The position numbers and the translations under genes were made by a program. The notes under the pieces were generated by a model. That model did no database searches, was not told the origin of the DNA, and saw only the letters and a list, made by a program, of their open reading frames with translations. A DNA stretch of 64,000 bases from Nocardioides sp. (GTDB taxonomy: Bacteria > Actinomycetota > Actinomycetes > Propionibacteriales > Nocardioidaceae): contig NZ_JASBRN010000074.1 of NCBI RefSeq assembly GCF_030149505.1, positions 1 to 64,000 on the forward strand, written 5' to 3'. Below, one piece after another: positions 9,381-18,466 of this stretch; positions within the stretch are counted from its first letter, which is position 1; every line of letters starts with the position of its first letter.

Positions 9381-10208
9381 ATGAAGCACCGCACCACCGG
9401 CGCCCTGGTCGCGGCCACCGCCGCCCTGGCCGCCACCGCCTCGATGCTCGGCTCCACGACCGCGAGCGCCGCCACCGAGGACAGCGCCCCCACCTACCAG
9501 CAGTTCAAGGCCGAGACCTTCGTCGACAGCGACCGCCAGTACATCGTCAACGGCGACGAGCCGGTGATGAGCGACGGCGGGCTGCGCCAGTTCTACGACG
9601 ACCTGGTGCGCGACAAGCACACCGGCCGGAAGATCGACGACGGCCTCGTGGTCAACACCGTCAGCGGCCGCGACGACAAGTGGAGCCAGGCGCAGGTCGG
9701 CAACCTGACCTACTGCGTGTCCACGAAGTTCGGCTCCGACTACACCCGCACCGTGCAGGCGATGGCCGACGGTGCGGCGCAGTGGGAGGCCGCCTCGTCG
9801 GCGATCGACTTCGTCCACGTGCCCAGCCAGGACAGCAGCTGCTCGACGCGCAACAACAGCGTGCTCTTCTCCGTCGAGCCGGTGCGCACCTCGCAGTACA
9901 TCGCACGCGCGTTCTTCCCCAGCACCCCGAAGCGCTCGCGCAACGTGCTGGTCGACGACTCGATCTGGACCTCCGGGTCCTGGACGCCGTCCAACATCAT
10001 GGCCCACGAGCTCGGGCACACCCTGGGCTTCCGCCACGAGCACACGCGGCCCGAGTCCGGCACCTGCTTCGAGGACAACAACTGGCGTCCGCTGACCGCC
10101 TACGACTCGGCCTCGATCATGCACTACCCGCAGTGCAACGGGTCCTCGGACGACCTGAGCATGACCGCGACCGACCGCCAGGGCGCGGCGGCGCTGTACG
10201 GCGCGTGA
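9381..10208 (+). CDS. Secreted zinc metalloprotease (metzincin)
   Basis: The 275-residue protein begins with a signal peptide (TTGALVAATAALAATASMLG, cleavage near TTASA-A). The C-terminal half is a metzincin protease domain: HELGHTLGFRHEHTRPE contains the HExxHxxGxxH zinc site with the extra Glu of astacin-type enzymes, and SIMHYPQ is the Met-turn. Four cysteines in the mature part suggest disulfides. The region between the signal and the protease could be a propeptide. The ATG has a strong GGAGG site (9367-9371) about 9 nt upstream. It stands alone, divergent from xthA. Confidence 0.88.
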   Translation: MKHRTTGALVAATAALAATASMLGSTTASAATEDSAPTYQQFKAETFVDSDRQYIVNGDEPVMSDGGLRQFYDDLVRDKHTGRKIDDGLVVNTVSGRDDKWSQAQVGNLTYCVSTKFGSDYTRTVQAMADGAAQWEAASSAIDFVHVPSQDSSCSTRNNSVLFSVEPVRTSQYIARAFFPSTPKRSRNVLVDDSIWTSGSWTPSNIMAHELGHTLGFRHEHTRPESGTCFEDNNWRPLTAYDSASIMHYPQCNGSSDDLSMTATDRQGAAALYGA

Positions 10209-10234
10209 GGCCCTGCTCTTGAGGGGCTGACCGA

Positions 10235-10250
10235 GCCGGCGTACGCCGGC
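10235..10250. terminator. GC-rich palindrome after the metalloprotease gene
   Basis: GCCGGCGTACGCCGGC is a perfect 16-bp palindrome 27 bp after the protease stop. It could terminate transcription before ychF, although no T-tract follows. Confidence 0.35.
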
Positions 10251-10281
10251 CTGTGATTGGGAGGGCCACGGGCGCGAGACC

Positions 10282-10287
10282 TAGACT
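10282..10287 (+). promoter_or_regulatory. -10 element for leaderless ychF
   Basis: TAGACT lies 8 nt before the GTG at 10296. TTGGGA at 10257-10262, 19 bp further upstream, is a plausible -35. No ribosome-binding sequence precedes the GTG. Confidence 0.5.
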
Positions 10288-10295
10288 CGCCGCCC

Positions 10296-11383
<1,088 letters not shown>

Positions 11384-11387
<4 letters not shown>

Positions 11388-12043
11388 GCCCGACCGCTAG
11401 GCAGGCCCTTGGGTCGCGCGGAGAACTGGTTGTCGCCAAGAACGTCACCTGTCCCGGTTGCAAGACCGCCAGTCGGACACTGCGTGTGCTGCCCGCCAAC
11501 TTCAAGTGCGCTGATGTCGTCTGCGACTTCTGCGGCTACCTCGCGCAGGTAAAAACGAAGACCGCACGCGGCTCCCAAGTCGATGTCGTGCAGTCCGTGG
11601 GCCGGGTCATGCGACGAGCCCCCGGCAAAGAACTCGGATACATCGTGCTGCCCATCGTCGTGCCCTCCGGCCAAGCACCCGAGGAAGCCCTGAGGGACAA
11701 CCAGAAGTACAAGGTCGTCTGGCAGGTCCTCCAGGCACTGCGGTCCCACGACGACCGCTTCCACGCGATGATCAACCAGATCGAGCTGAACAAGACACAG
11801 GACATCCGCGCGATCATCCTGCGCATGAAGCGTGCCCACGGGCACCTGGCCAGCGTGATCCGGATGATGGAGGAGGGGTCGGACTGCGAGTCGGTCCTGA
11901 CCCAGCTCGCGGCGGTCAACAAGGCGATCGCGCGCAGCGGCTTCGCCATCGTGGCCACCGGGCTGCAGGACTGCATGGCCGACGGCACCCCGGCCGAGGA
12001 GGACCTGAAGAAGATGGAGAAGCTTTTCCTCTCCCTCGCGTGA
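11384..12043 (+). CDS. Mosaic protein: DpnI-like nuclease fragment, helicase fragment, CsoR-family regulator
   Basis: A 219-codon frame opens with GTG in a four-base overlap with the ychF stop. Residues 1-62 resemble the N-terminus of DpnI-like (Dam-replacing) restriction enzymes: zinc ribbon C23-x2-C26/C47-x2-C50 and D44-x10-Q55-x-K57, the spacing of the DpnI D/E-x-K site but with Gln for Glu. Residues 63-137 look like the end of the SF2 helicase of type ISP restriction enzymes: QSVGRVMR is motif VI, followed by GYIVLPIVVPSG and WQVLQALRSHDDRF. Residues 139-219 are a complete CsoR/DUF156 regulator, nearly identical to the protein at 36219-36479. The regulator could also start alone at ATG 11768. 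GC content falls to about 60% over 11350-11780. This may be a defence-gene scar or an expressed chimera. Confidence 0.75.
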
Positions 12044-12056
12044 CCTCGAGGCGGGG

Positions 12057-12071
12057 TGTGGCGTTGGTCAC
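12057..12071 (+). promoter_or_regulatory. Conserved 15-mer before SGNH hydrolase copy 1
   Basis: TGTGGCGTTGGTCAC sits 3 nt before the GTG start of the SGNH hydrolase. The identical 15-mer sits at the same distance before the second copy of the gene (36521-36535), while the surrounding non-coding bases differ. This suggests a retained operator, promoter part or translation signal. Confidence 0.4.
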
Positions 12072-12074
12072 TAC

Positions 12075-13079
12075 GTGTCCGACCTCCGCCGCCACCGCTC
12101 GCGCCGAGTCGCAGGGCTGACCGCCGCGGTCGCGCTGCCGCTGTCCCTCGCCACCACCCTGCTCCCGGCCCCCGGAGCCGCTGCGCCCACCCCCGAGCGT
12201 CGCCTGCCGCCGGCCGGGATGGAGTACGTCGCACTCGGCGACTCCTGGACCGCCGACGTCGTCATCCTCAACCGCGACGGGGTGCCCGACACCACCCACG
12301 CACCCATCGACTGCGCCCAGTCGCACCGCAACTACCCCAAGATCCTCGCCGAGGCCCTCAGCGTCGGGGAGTTCCGCGACGCCTCGTGCGGCTCGGCCAC
12401 GACCGACGACTTCTACGAGCCGCAGACGGGTCTCCCGCTGGGCGGCACCAACCCGCCGCAGTTCGACCGGCTCAGCCCCACCACCGACCTGGTCACCGTC
12501 GGCATCGGCGGCAACGACGCCGGGGTCGCCAGTGCGGGCCTGGACTGCCTGGGTCTGATCCCCGTGGACAACCCGATCACCGACTCCGGTGCCGGCCTGC
12601 CGTTCGGCGGGTGCAAGGCGAAGTACACCGCCGACGGCTACGACCAGATCGGCCGCAACATCCGGCAGTCGACCAAGAAGCTCGTACGCGCCTTCCGCAC
12701 CATCCACGACATCTCGCCCGGTGCACGCATCCTGGCCATCGACTACATCGACGTCGTGCCCGACCACGGGTGCTACCCCACGGTCCCGGCCTCCGACGAG
12801 GACATGGCCTGGATCTCCCAGAAGTTCCGTCAGCTCAACAAGATGGTCAAGCGCGCGGCCCGCCGCGGCGGCGCGGAGTACGTCAACACCTACCGCCGTA
12901 CGCCGGAGGGCGTCGACCTGTGCGGTGACCCCAACGTCCGCTGGGCCGAGGTCTACGGTCCCTCGGCCAACGACCCGGCGATGGGCGTCCCGGCCCACCC
13001 CAACGCGGCCGGCGCCCGCGGTCAGGCCGCCGCGATCCTCGACCACCTCCGCCAGCGGGACCCCGACATCTTCGACTGA
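12075..13079 (+). CDS. Secreted SGNH/GDSL-family hydrolase (copy 1)
   Basis: This 334-residue esterase/lipase-like protein resembles secreted streptomycete SGNH lipases. A signal peptide (GLTAAVALPLSLATTLLPAP) is followed by the SGNH blocks: ALGDSWTAD with the nucleophile Ser, the Gly in CGSATTDDFYE, VGIGGNDAG with the oxyanion Asn, and VPAHPNAAGARGQA with the catalytic His. Several cysteine pairs suggest disulfides. The start is GTG, 31 bp after the CsoR-domain gene. It belongs to a CsoR-SGNH-DUF1275 trio that is repeated at 36.2-38.5 kb; the paralogue is similar almost end to end. Confidence 0.88.
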   Translation: MSDLRRHRSRRVAGLTAAVALPLSLATTLLPAPGAAAPTPERRLPPAGMEYVALGDSWTADVVILNRDGVPDTTHAPIDCAQSHRNYPKILAEALSVGEFRDASCGSATTDDFYEPQTGLPLGGTNPPQFDRLSPTTDLVTVGIGGNDAGVASAGLDCLGLIPVDNPITDSGAGLPFGGCKAKYTADGYDQIGRNIRQSTKKLVRAFRTIHDISPGARILAIDYIDVVPDHGCYPTVPASDEDMAWISQKFRQLNKMVKRAARRGGAEYVNTYRRTPEGVDLCGDPNVRWAEVYGPSANDPAMGVPAHPNAAGARGQAAAILDHLRQRDPDIFD

Positions 13080-13121
13080 CCGGCCACCGCCTCGGAGCGG
13101 CCCTGCCCCCACAATGGGAGC

Positions 13122-13829
13122 GTGACGAACCGACTCGCCGCCGTCCCCGCCGATCGGCTGCACCTGGTGCTGATGCTGGTGCTCACCTTCACGACCGGCA
13201 TCGTGGACGCGGTGGGCTTCCTGGGCCTGGACCGGGTCTTCACCGGCAACATGACCGGCAACGTCGTGATCCTCGGCATGGCGGTCGTCGGCGCCGAGGA
13301 CCTGCCGGTGGTCGGCCCGGTGCTGGCGCTGGTCGGCTTCATGGCGGGGGCCGCGCTGGGTGGCCGGGTGCTCAAGCGCGCCGCCGGCAAGTGGACCGGC
13401 CTGACCACCGCGCTCTTCCTCACCGTCGGACTGGTCTGCCTGGGGCTCGCCGTGGTGCTGCTGGTGGTCGGGGACCACCCCGACCCCGCGGTGGGGCTGC
13501 CGGTCACGACGCTGCTCGGTGCGGCGATGGGGCTCCAGGCCGCCACCGCGCGCTTCGTCGCGGTCAAGGACGTCACCACCGTGGTCGTCACCTCCACGAT
13601 CACCGGCCTGGCCGCCGACTCCCGCCTGGGCTCGGGGAAGTCGCGCACCGACGGGGGTGGCTCGGGACGTCGCTTCCTGGCCGTGGTGCTGATCCTGGCC
13701 GGCGCGGCCGTCGGTGCCGCGCTGCTGAAGATCCACGTCGGCGCGGGGCTCATGCTCGCCGCGGTGCTCATCCTGGCGGCCACGCTGGTGGGCTCCACGC
13801 ACGGGCGGCTGCACATTTCACAACCCTGA
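13122..13829 (+). CDS. DUF1275 (YoaK-like) membrane protein (copy 1)
   Basis: The 235-residue protein has about six membrane helices (e.g. VLMLVLTFTTGIVDAVGFLG, FLTVGLVCLGLAVVLLVVG, FLAVVLILAGAAVGAALLK) and the DUF1275 signatures LDRVFTGNMTGNVVILGM and MGLQAATARFVAVKDVTTVV. Transport has been suggested for the family, but no substrate is established. GTG start; CACAAT 6 nt upstream is a weak -10-like sequence. Third gene of the duplicated trio; the last codons overlap a TGAAAC motif belonging to the following promoter. Confidence 0.85.
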   Translation: MTNRLAAVPADRLHLVLMLVLTFTTGIVDAVGFLGLDRVFTGNMTGNVVILGMAVVGAEDLPVVGPVLALVGFMAGAALGGRVLKRAAGKWTGLTTALFLTVGLVCLGLAVVLLVVGDHPDPAVGLPVTTLLGAAMGLQAATARFVAVKDVTTVVVTSTITGLAADSRLGSGKSRTDGGGSGRRFLAVVLILAGAAVGAALLKIHVGAGLMLAAVLILAATLVGSTHGRLHISQP

Positions 13830-13869
13830 AACGAACGTGCCAGTGCGTGAAACGCGCCCTGGATACGTT
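13816..13869 (+). promoter_or_regulatory. Putative promoter/operator of the ABC importer
   Basis: TGAAACG occurs at 13827-13833 and 13848-13854, 21 bp (two helical turns) apart, and TTTCA at 13816-13820 forms an inverted repeat with the first copy. TACGTT at 13864-13869 fits a -10. TGAAAC half-sites also flank the predicted uraD promoter (28271-28316), which suggests a common repressor. RpiR-family proteins often bind TGAAA/TTTCA sites. Confidence 0.4.
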
Positions 13870-13904
13870 GCGGCGAACCCGAGACCACACCCGGAGGGAA
13901 CGCC

Positions 13905-15011
13905 ATGTCCATCACCCCCCGCTCGCGCTCGATGCGCGGGCTCGCCGCGGTATCCGCGGCCCTCGTCCTGAGCCTCTCGGCCTGCGGGTCCGACGACGGC
14001 GAGATCGCCGGGACCGGATCCGACGGGGAGGCGTCGTACGGCGAGATCTCCATGCAGTACTCCTGGATCAAGAACGAGGAGTTCGCCGGGGAGTTCTACG
14101 CCTACGAGAACGGCTACTACGACGAGGCCGGCTTCGACGAGGTGTTCGGCATCTCCGGCCCCGACACCGGTGTGGCCAAGCTGCTCAGCGGCACGGTCCA
14201 GGTCGCGCTCTCCGACGCAGCGTCCGTGGGCGCCGCGATCGCCGAGCAGGACGCCCCGCTGAAGATCATCGCCGCGACCTTCCAGAAGAACCCCTTCACG
14301 ATCCTTTCGCTGGCCGACGGCGCCGACATCGCGACGCCCGAGGACCTGGTCGGCAAGAAGATCGGCGTGCAGGACTCCAACGCCAGCGTCTTCGCCGCGA
14401 TCCTCAACGCCAACGGCATCGACCCCGACGACGTCGAGGTCGTGCCCGTGGACTTCGACCCCACCCCGCTGATGGAGGGCGAGGTCGACGGCTTCATGGC
14501 CTACCTCACCAACGAGGCCATCACGGTCGAGAACGCCGGCTTCGACATCACGAACCTGCCGTACGCCGACAACGGCGTGCCCTACGTCGCGGAGACCTAC
14601 ACCGTCACCGACCAGTACCTCGCCGAGAACCCCGACCTCCTCGAGGCGCTGCTCGTCGCGGAGATCAAGGGCTGGAGCGACACCTTCACCGAGCCCACCG
14701 ACGACACCGTCGCGCTCGTCATGAAGTACTACGACCAGGCGGCCTCGGAGAACGAGGAGGGCCTCGAGGCGGTCTTCGGCGCCCTCGACCCGGCCAAGAC
14801 GGCCCAGGGCCTGGCGGCGCAGGCGGACCTGATCTCCACTCCCGACACCGAGGCCAACGGCCTGTTCACGATCACCGACGAGCTCAAGCAGCAGACCGTC
14901 GACTCGCTGGCCGCGGCCGGCTGGGAGGTCAGCGTCGACGAGCTCTTCGACACCACGATCATCGACGGCATCTACGAGGAGTACCCCGAGCTCCTGGACT
15001 ACCTCGACTGA
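13905..15011 (+). CDS. ABC importer substrate-binding lipoprotein (SsuA/NMT1-like)
   Basis: The 368-residue protein begins with a lipoprotein signal ending in the lipobox LSLSACGS. The mature part is an NMT1/SsuA-type binding fold ([58 protein letters not shown]). A strong GGAGGG precedes the ATG. It is first in a four-gene unit with an ATPase and two permeases. Family members carry nitrate, sulfonates, taurine, pyrimidine precursors and related solutes; the purine-degradation genes nearby and the shared TGAAAC motif make a purine or ureide a reasonable guess. Confidence 0.88.
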   Translation: MSITPRSRSMRGLAAVSAALVLSLSACGSDDGEIAGTGSDGEASYGEISMQYSWIKNEEFAGEFYAYENGYYDEAGFDEVFGISGPDTGVAKLLSGTVQVALSDAASVGAAIAEQDAPLKIIAATFQKNPFTILSLADGADIATPEDLVGKKIGVQDSNASVFAAILNANGIDPDDVEVVPVDFDPTPLMEGEVDGFMAYLTNEAITVENAGFDITNLPYADNGVPYVAETYTVTDQYLAENPDLLEALLVAEIKGWSDTFTEPTDDTVALVMKYYDQAASENEEGLEAVFGALDPAKTAQGLAAQADLISTPDTEANGLFTITDELKQQTVDSLAAAGWEVSVDELFDTTIIDGIYEEYPELLDYLD

Positions 15012-15021
15012 TCGACCACCG

Positions 15022-15849
<828 letters not shown>

Positions 15850-15862
15850 GGGCGGGGGAGGG

Positions 15863-16663
15863 ATGGGCGAGCGTCGGATCCCCGGCTGGCTCTCCGGCGT
15901 CATCGGCGTCGGGGTGCTGCTGGCGGCGTGGTGGCTCTTCGCACTGGCCTTCCGCCCCGACACCGGGACCTACACGCCGGTGCCGTCACCGGGCGCCGTG
16001 CTGGGCCAGCTGGTCGAGGACGGCTTCTCGGCGTACTGGGGCTCCTTCCGGGTCACCATCACCGAGGCCGCCTGGGGCTTCCTGTGGGGCAACCTGGGGG
16101 CGCTGCTGCTCGCGGCGACCGTCCTGCTCGCGCCGCGGCTGGAGCCGATCATCGTGCAGGTCGCGGTCGTGTCGTACTGCCTGCCGCTGGTGGCGGTCGG
16201 CGGCATCTCGATCGTGGTGCTGGGCGGGGCGACCCGGCCCGGGGACCCGTCGACGACGGCGATCTTCCTGGCCGCGCTCGCGGTCTTCTTCACCACCGTG
16301 GTCGGCGCGCTGCTGGGCTTCAAGGCCGCCGACCGGGCCAGCCTCGACGTGATCCGCGTCTTCGGCGGCGGGAGGTTCACCCAGCTGCGCAAGGTGCGCC
16401 TGGTCGCCGCGCTCCCGGGCATCCTCAACGCGCTGCAGATCGCGGTGCCCACGGCGTTCCTCGGGGCGGTGCTGGGGGAGTACATGGGCGCCACCGACCG
16501 CAGCGTCGGCATCCTGCTGATCCGGTTGCAGGGCAACCTCGACTCCGAGCGGGTGTGGGCGGTGTTCCTGCTGTGCGCGCTGGTCGCGATGGCCGGGTAC
16601 GGCGCGCTCGGGCTGGTCTCGCGCCTGATCACGCCCTGGGTCTCCGGACGGAGCACGCCATGA
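15863..16663 (+). CDS. ABC importer permease (SsuC-like), first
   Basis: A 266-residue inner-membrane subunit with about six helices and the cytoplasmic coupling loop (VFGGGRFTQLRKVRLVAALP) characteristic of SsuC-type permeases. A GGGAGGG site precedes the ATG. Its stop overlaps the next permease start (ATGA, 16660-16663), so the two permeases are coupled and probably form a heterodimer. Related transporters often use a homodimer of one permease. Confidence 0.9.
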   Translation: MGERRIPGWLSGVIGVGVLLAAWWLFALAFRPDTGTYTPVPSPGAVLGQLVEDGFSAYWGSFRVTITEAAWGFLWGNLGALLLAATVLLAPRLEPIIVQVAVVSYCLPLVAVGGISIVVLGGATRPGDPSTTAIFLAALAVFFTTVVGALLGFKAADRASLDVIRVFGGGRFTQLRKVRLVAALPGILNALQIAVPTAFLGAVLGEYMGATDRSVGILLIRLQGNLDSERVWAVFLLCALVAMAGYGALGLVSRLITPWVSGRSTP

Positions 16664-17526
16664 GCGGCGGGACCGGCCCCGCGGTCGCGACGGGGAGCGT
16701 CGCCGGCACGTCGCGTGCCGTGCTGACCGCTGTGGGCAAGGGCCTGCTCAACGCCGCGATCACCGTCGGCATCGTGCTGGCCGCGTGGCAGGCCCTGATC
16801 ATGAGCGGCAAGATCTCGCCGTACGTCGCCAAGGGCCCGCTCGACGTGTGGCGCTTCCTCTTCGTCACCGACCCCGACGCCCGGGCGACCGCGGAGGAGC
16901 GCCGCGAGCTGCTCTTCGACCTGGCGGCCGTGTCGCTGAAGGACGCAGCGATCGGCTTCGTCGTCGGCATGGCGATCGCGATCGTGCTGGCGGTGCTGTT
17001 CACGCTGTCGAAGACCGTCGAGGCGGGCGTGATGCCGCTGGCGCTGCTGTTGCGCTCGATCCCACTGGTCTCGATCGCACCGGTGATCATCCTGCTCACC
17101 GGTCGCGGCACCACCGCCTCGGTCGCGGTGATCGGCTCGATCGTGGTGCTGTTCCCCGCGCTGGCGTCGGTGCTCTTCGGGCTCTCACGAGCCAACAAGG
17201 AGAGCCTGGACCTGGTGCGCGTCTACGGCGGCGGCAACCTCGCGGCGCTGCTGAAGGTCGCCATCCCGGGCGCCCTGCCCTCGCTCTTCGCCGCGGCGCG
17301 CGTCTCGGTGCCGGGCGCGGTCACCGGGGCGCTGCTGGCCGAGTGGCTCTCGACCGGCAAGGGGGTGGGCGGTCAGATCGTGAAGTTCAACGCGGCCGCC
17401 CAGTTCGACAACCTGTGGGCCTCGGTCGCGATCATCACCCTGGTCACGCTGCTGCTCTACAACCTCGTGCAGCTGGCCGAGACCGTCGTGCTCGCCCGGA
17501 TGGGGATGAGCCAGTCCCAGCTGTGA
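16660..17526 (+). CDS. ABC importer permease (SsuC-like), second
   Basis: A 288-residue permease of the same family as its upstream partner. Helices include AAITVGIVLAAWQALIMSG and AIGFVVGMAIAIVLAVLFTL, and the coupling loop is VYGGGNLAALLKVAIPGALP. The ATG overlaps the preceding stop by four bases. The N-terminus is longer and polar. With the first permease, the SsuB-like ATPase and the lipoprotein it forms a complete importer. Confidence 0.9.
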   Translation: MSGGTGPAVATGSVAGTSRAVLTAVGKGLLNAAITVGIVLAAWQALIMSGKISPYVAKGPLDVWRFLFVTDPDARATAEERRELLFDLAAVSLKDAAIGFVVGMAIAIVLAVLFTLSKTVEAGVMPLALLLRSIPLVSIAPVIILLTGRGTTASVAVIGSIVVLFPALASVLFGLSRANKESLDLVRVYGGGNLAALLKVAIPGALPSLFAAARVSVPGAVTGALLAEWLSTGKGVGGQIVKFNAAAQFDNLWASVAIITLVTLLLYNLVQLAETVVLARMGMSQSQL

Positions 17527-17596
17527 TGGGGCACCCTGTGCTGTCGGTCGGCCAGTCGGTCAGCACGTCTCGGGAGCACGTCATGGGGGTGGGAGC

Positions 17597-17806
17597 GTGA
17601 GGGAGCGTCGCCGCCTCATCGCGATCGGCTTCTACCTCGTCAGCTCGATCCTGTGCGTGCTGCTCATCGCCGGCCACGGCCCGTGGGCGGGTCAGACGCT
17701 CTGGGAGATCTCGCTCAGCCACGGGCTCAACACCGGCGACCTGCCGGTCCTCGCGCTGTGGGGCGCCTCGCTGTGGATGTGCTGGCTGCTCTGGCGCGAC
17801 GCCTGA
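17597..17806 (+). CDS. Small two-helix membrane protein
   Basis: A 69-residue protein with two probable membrane helices (LIAIGFYLVSSILCVLLIAG and LPVLALWGASLWMCWLLWRD). It starts with a GTG preceded by a GGTGGGAG-like ribosome site, 70 bp after the second permease, and may be the last gene of the importer unit. No family was recognised. Its position invites a role with the importer, but nothing in the sequence proves it. Confidence 0.55.
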   Translation: MRERRRLIAIGFYLVSSILCVLLIAGHGPWAGQTLWEISLSHGLNTGDLPVLALWGASLWMCWLLWRDA

Positions 17807-17824
17807 GCGCCTCGCCGGTCGAGA

Positions 17825-17965
17825 GGTCTCGAGGCTCGGCCGTGGGGCGTCGCTGGTCGAGGTGCGACGAGCGCCAGCGAGGAGCCTCGAGACCCCGGTC
17901 GGGATGTCGCTGGTCGAAGGGGTCTCGAGGCTCGGCCGTGGGCCGGCCTCGCACCTCGACCAGCG
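17825..17965. repeat. Palindromic repeat block, family B
   Basis: The 165-bp convergent intergenic gap is filled by hairpin sequence. GGTCTCGAGGCTC (17825-17837) pairs with GAGCCTCGAGACC (17882-17894), a second GGTCTCGAGGCTC lies at 17921, and CGCTGGTCGA (17851) pairs with TCGACCAGCG (17956-17965). The same consensus recurs near 20.7, 44.1, 52.6 and 63.5 kb. In RNA it would terminate or shield both converging transcripts. Confidence 0.75.
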
Positions 17966-17971
17966 GTGGGG

Positions 17972-18466
17972 CTAGTAGTGCGTGCGGTCCGCCTTGGCCA
18001 GCCACGCGTCGAACGGCGCGAACGAGCCGGCGAGGCTGAGCGCCCCGACGGGGGTCTCCCACTGCTCGCGCGGGGTGTCGAAGAGGTCGTAGAACGCCCG
18101 GTCGTCGAAGCCGCCCCGCGCGGCGTCGTCCCGGTCGGCGGCGAAGGCGACCCTGTCGAGGCGTGCCCACAGCGCGGAGGCCAGGCACAGCGGGCAGGGC
18201 TCGCAGGAGGTGTAGAGGACGCAGCCGGCCAGCGAGAAGTCGCGGATCTCCCGGCACGCGGCACGGATCGCGACGACCTCGGCGTGCGCGGTGGGGTCGA
18301 GGTCACGGGTGACCCGGTTCTGCCCGGTGGCGAGCACCTCGCCGTCGCGCACCACGAGCGCCCCGAACGGTCCGCCGCCGGCCGCGACGTTGGCGACCGC
18401 CAGGTCGACGGCCTGTTGCAGGAAGTCCTCGTGGGTCTGCAGGGTGCGGGTCAGGGGATCGGGCAC
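17972..18466 (-). CDS. Guanine deaminase-like nucleoside/base deaminase
   Basis: This 164-residue cytidine-deaminase-fold protein has the zinc site HAE (PTAHAEVVAIRAAC) and PCxxC (TSCEPCPLCLASALWA), plus GGGPFGALVVRDGEVL and a C-terminal aromatic tail (REQWETPVG...ADRTHY) like bacterial GuaD guanine deaminases. GuaD converts guanine to xanthine, the substrate of the xanthine dehydrogenase directly upstream in the same operon, which supports this over a tRNA adenosine deaminase. The GTG at 18466 overlaps the end of the dehydrogenase gene by 16 bp. It is the last gene of the operon. Confidence 0.85.
   Translation of the reverse strand: MPDPLTRTLQTHEDFLQQAVDLAVANVAAGGGPFGALVVRDGEVLATGQNRVTRDLDPTAHAEVVAIRAACREIRDFSLAGCVLYTSCEPCPLCLASALWARLDRVAFAADRDDAARGGFDDRAFYDLFDTPREQWETPVGALSLAGSFAPFDAWLAKADRTHY

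Noticed and set aside
12064..12077. Riboswitch or attenuator before SGNH hydrolase copy 1
   Set aside because: The gap is only 31 bp and contains no hairpin; the conserved 15-mer is linear.
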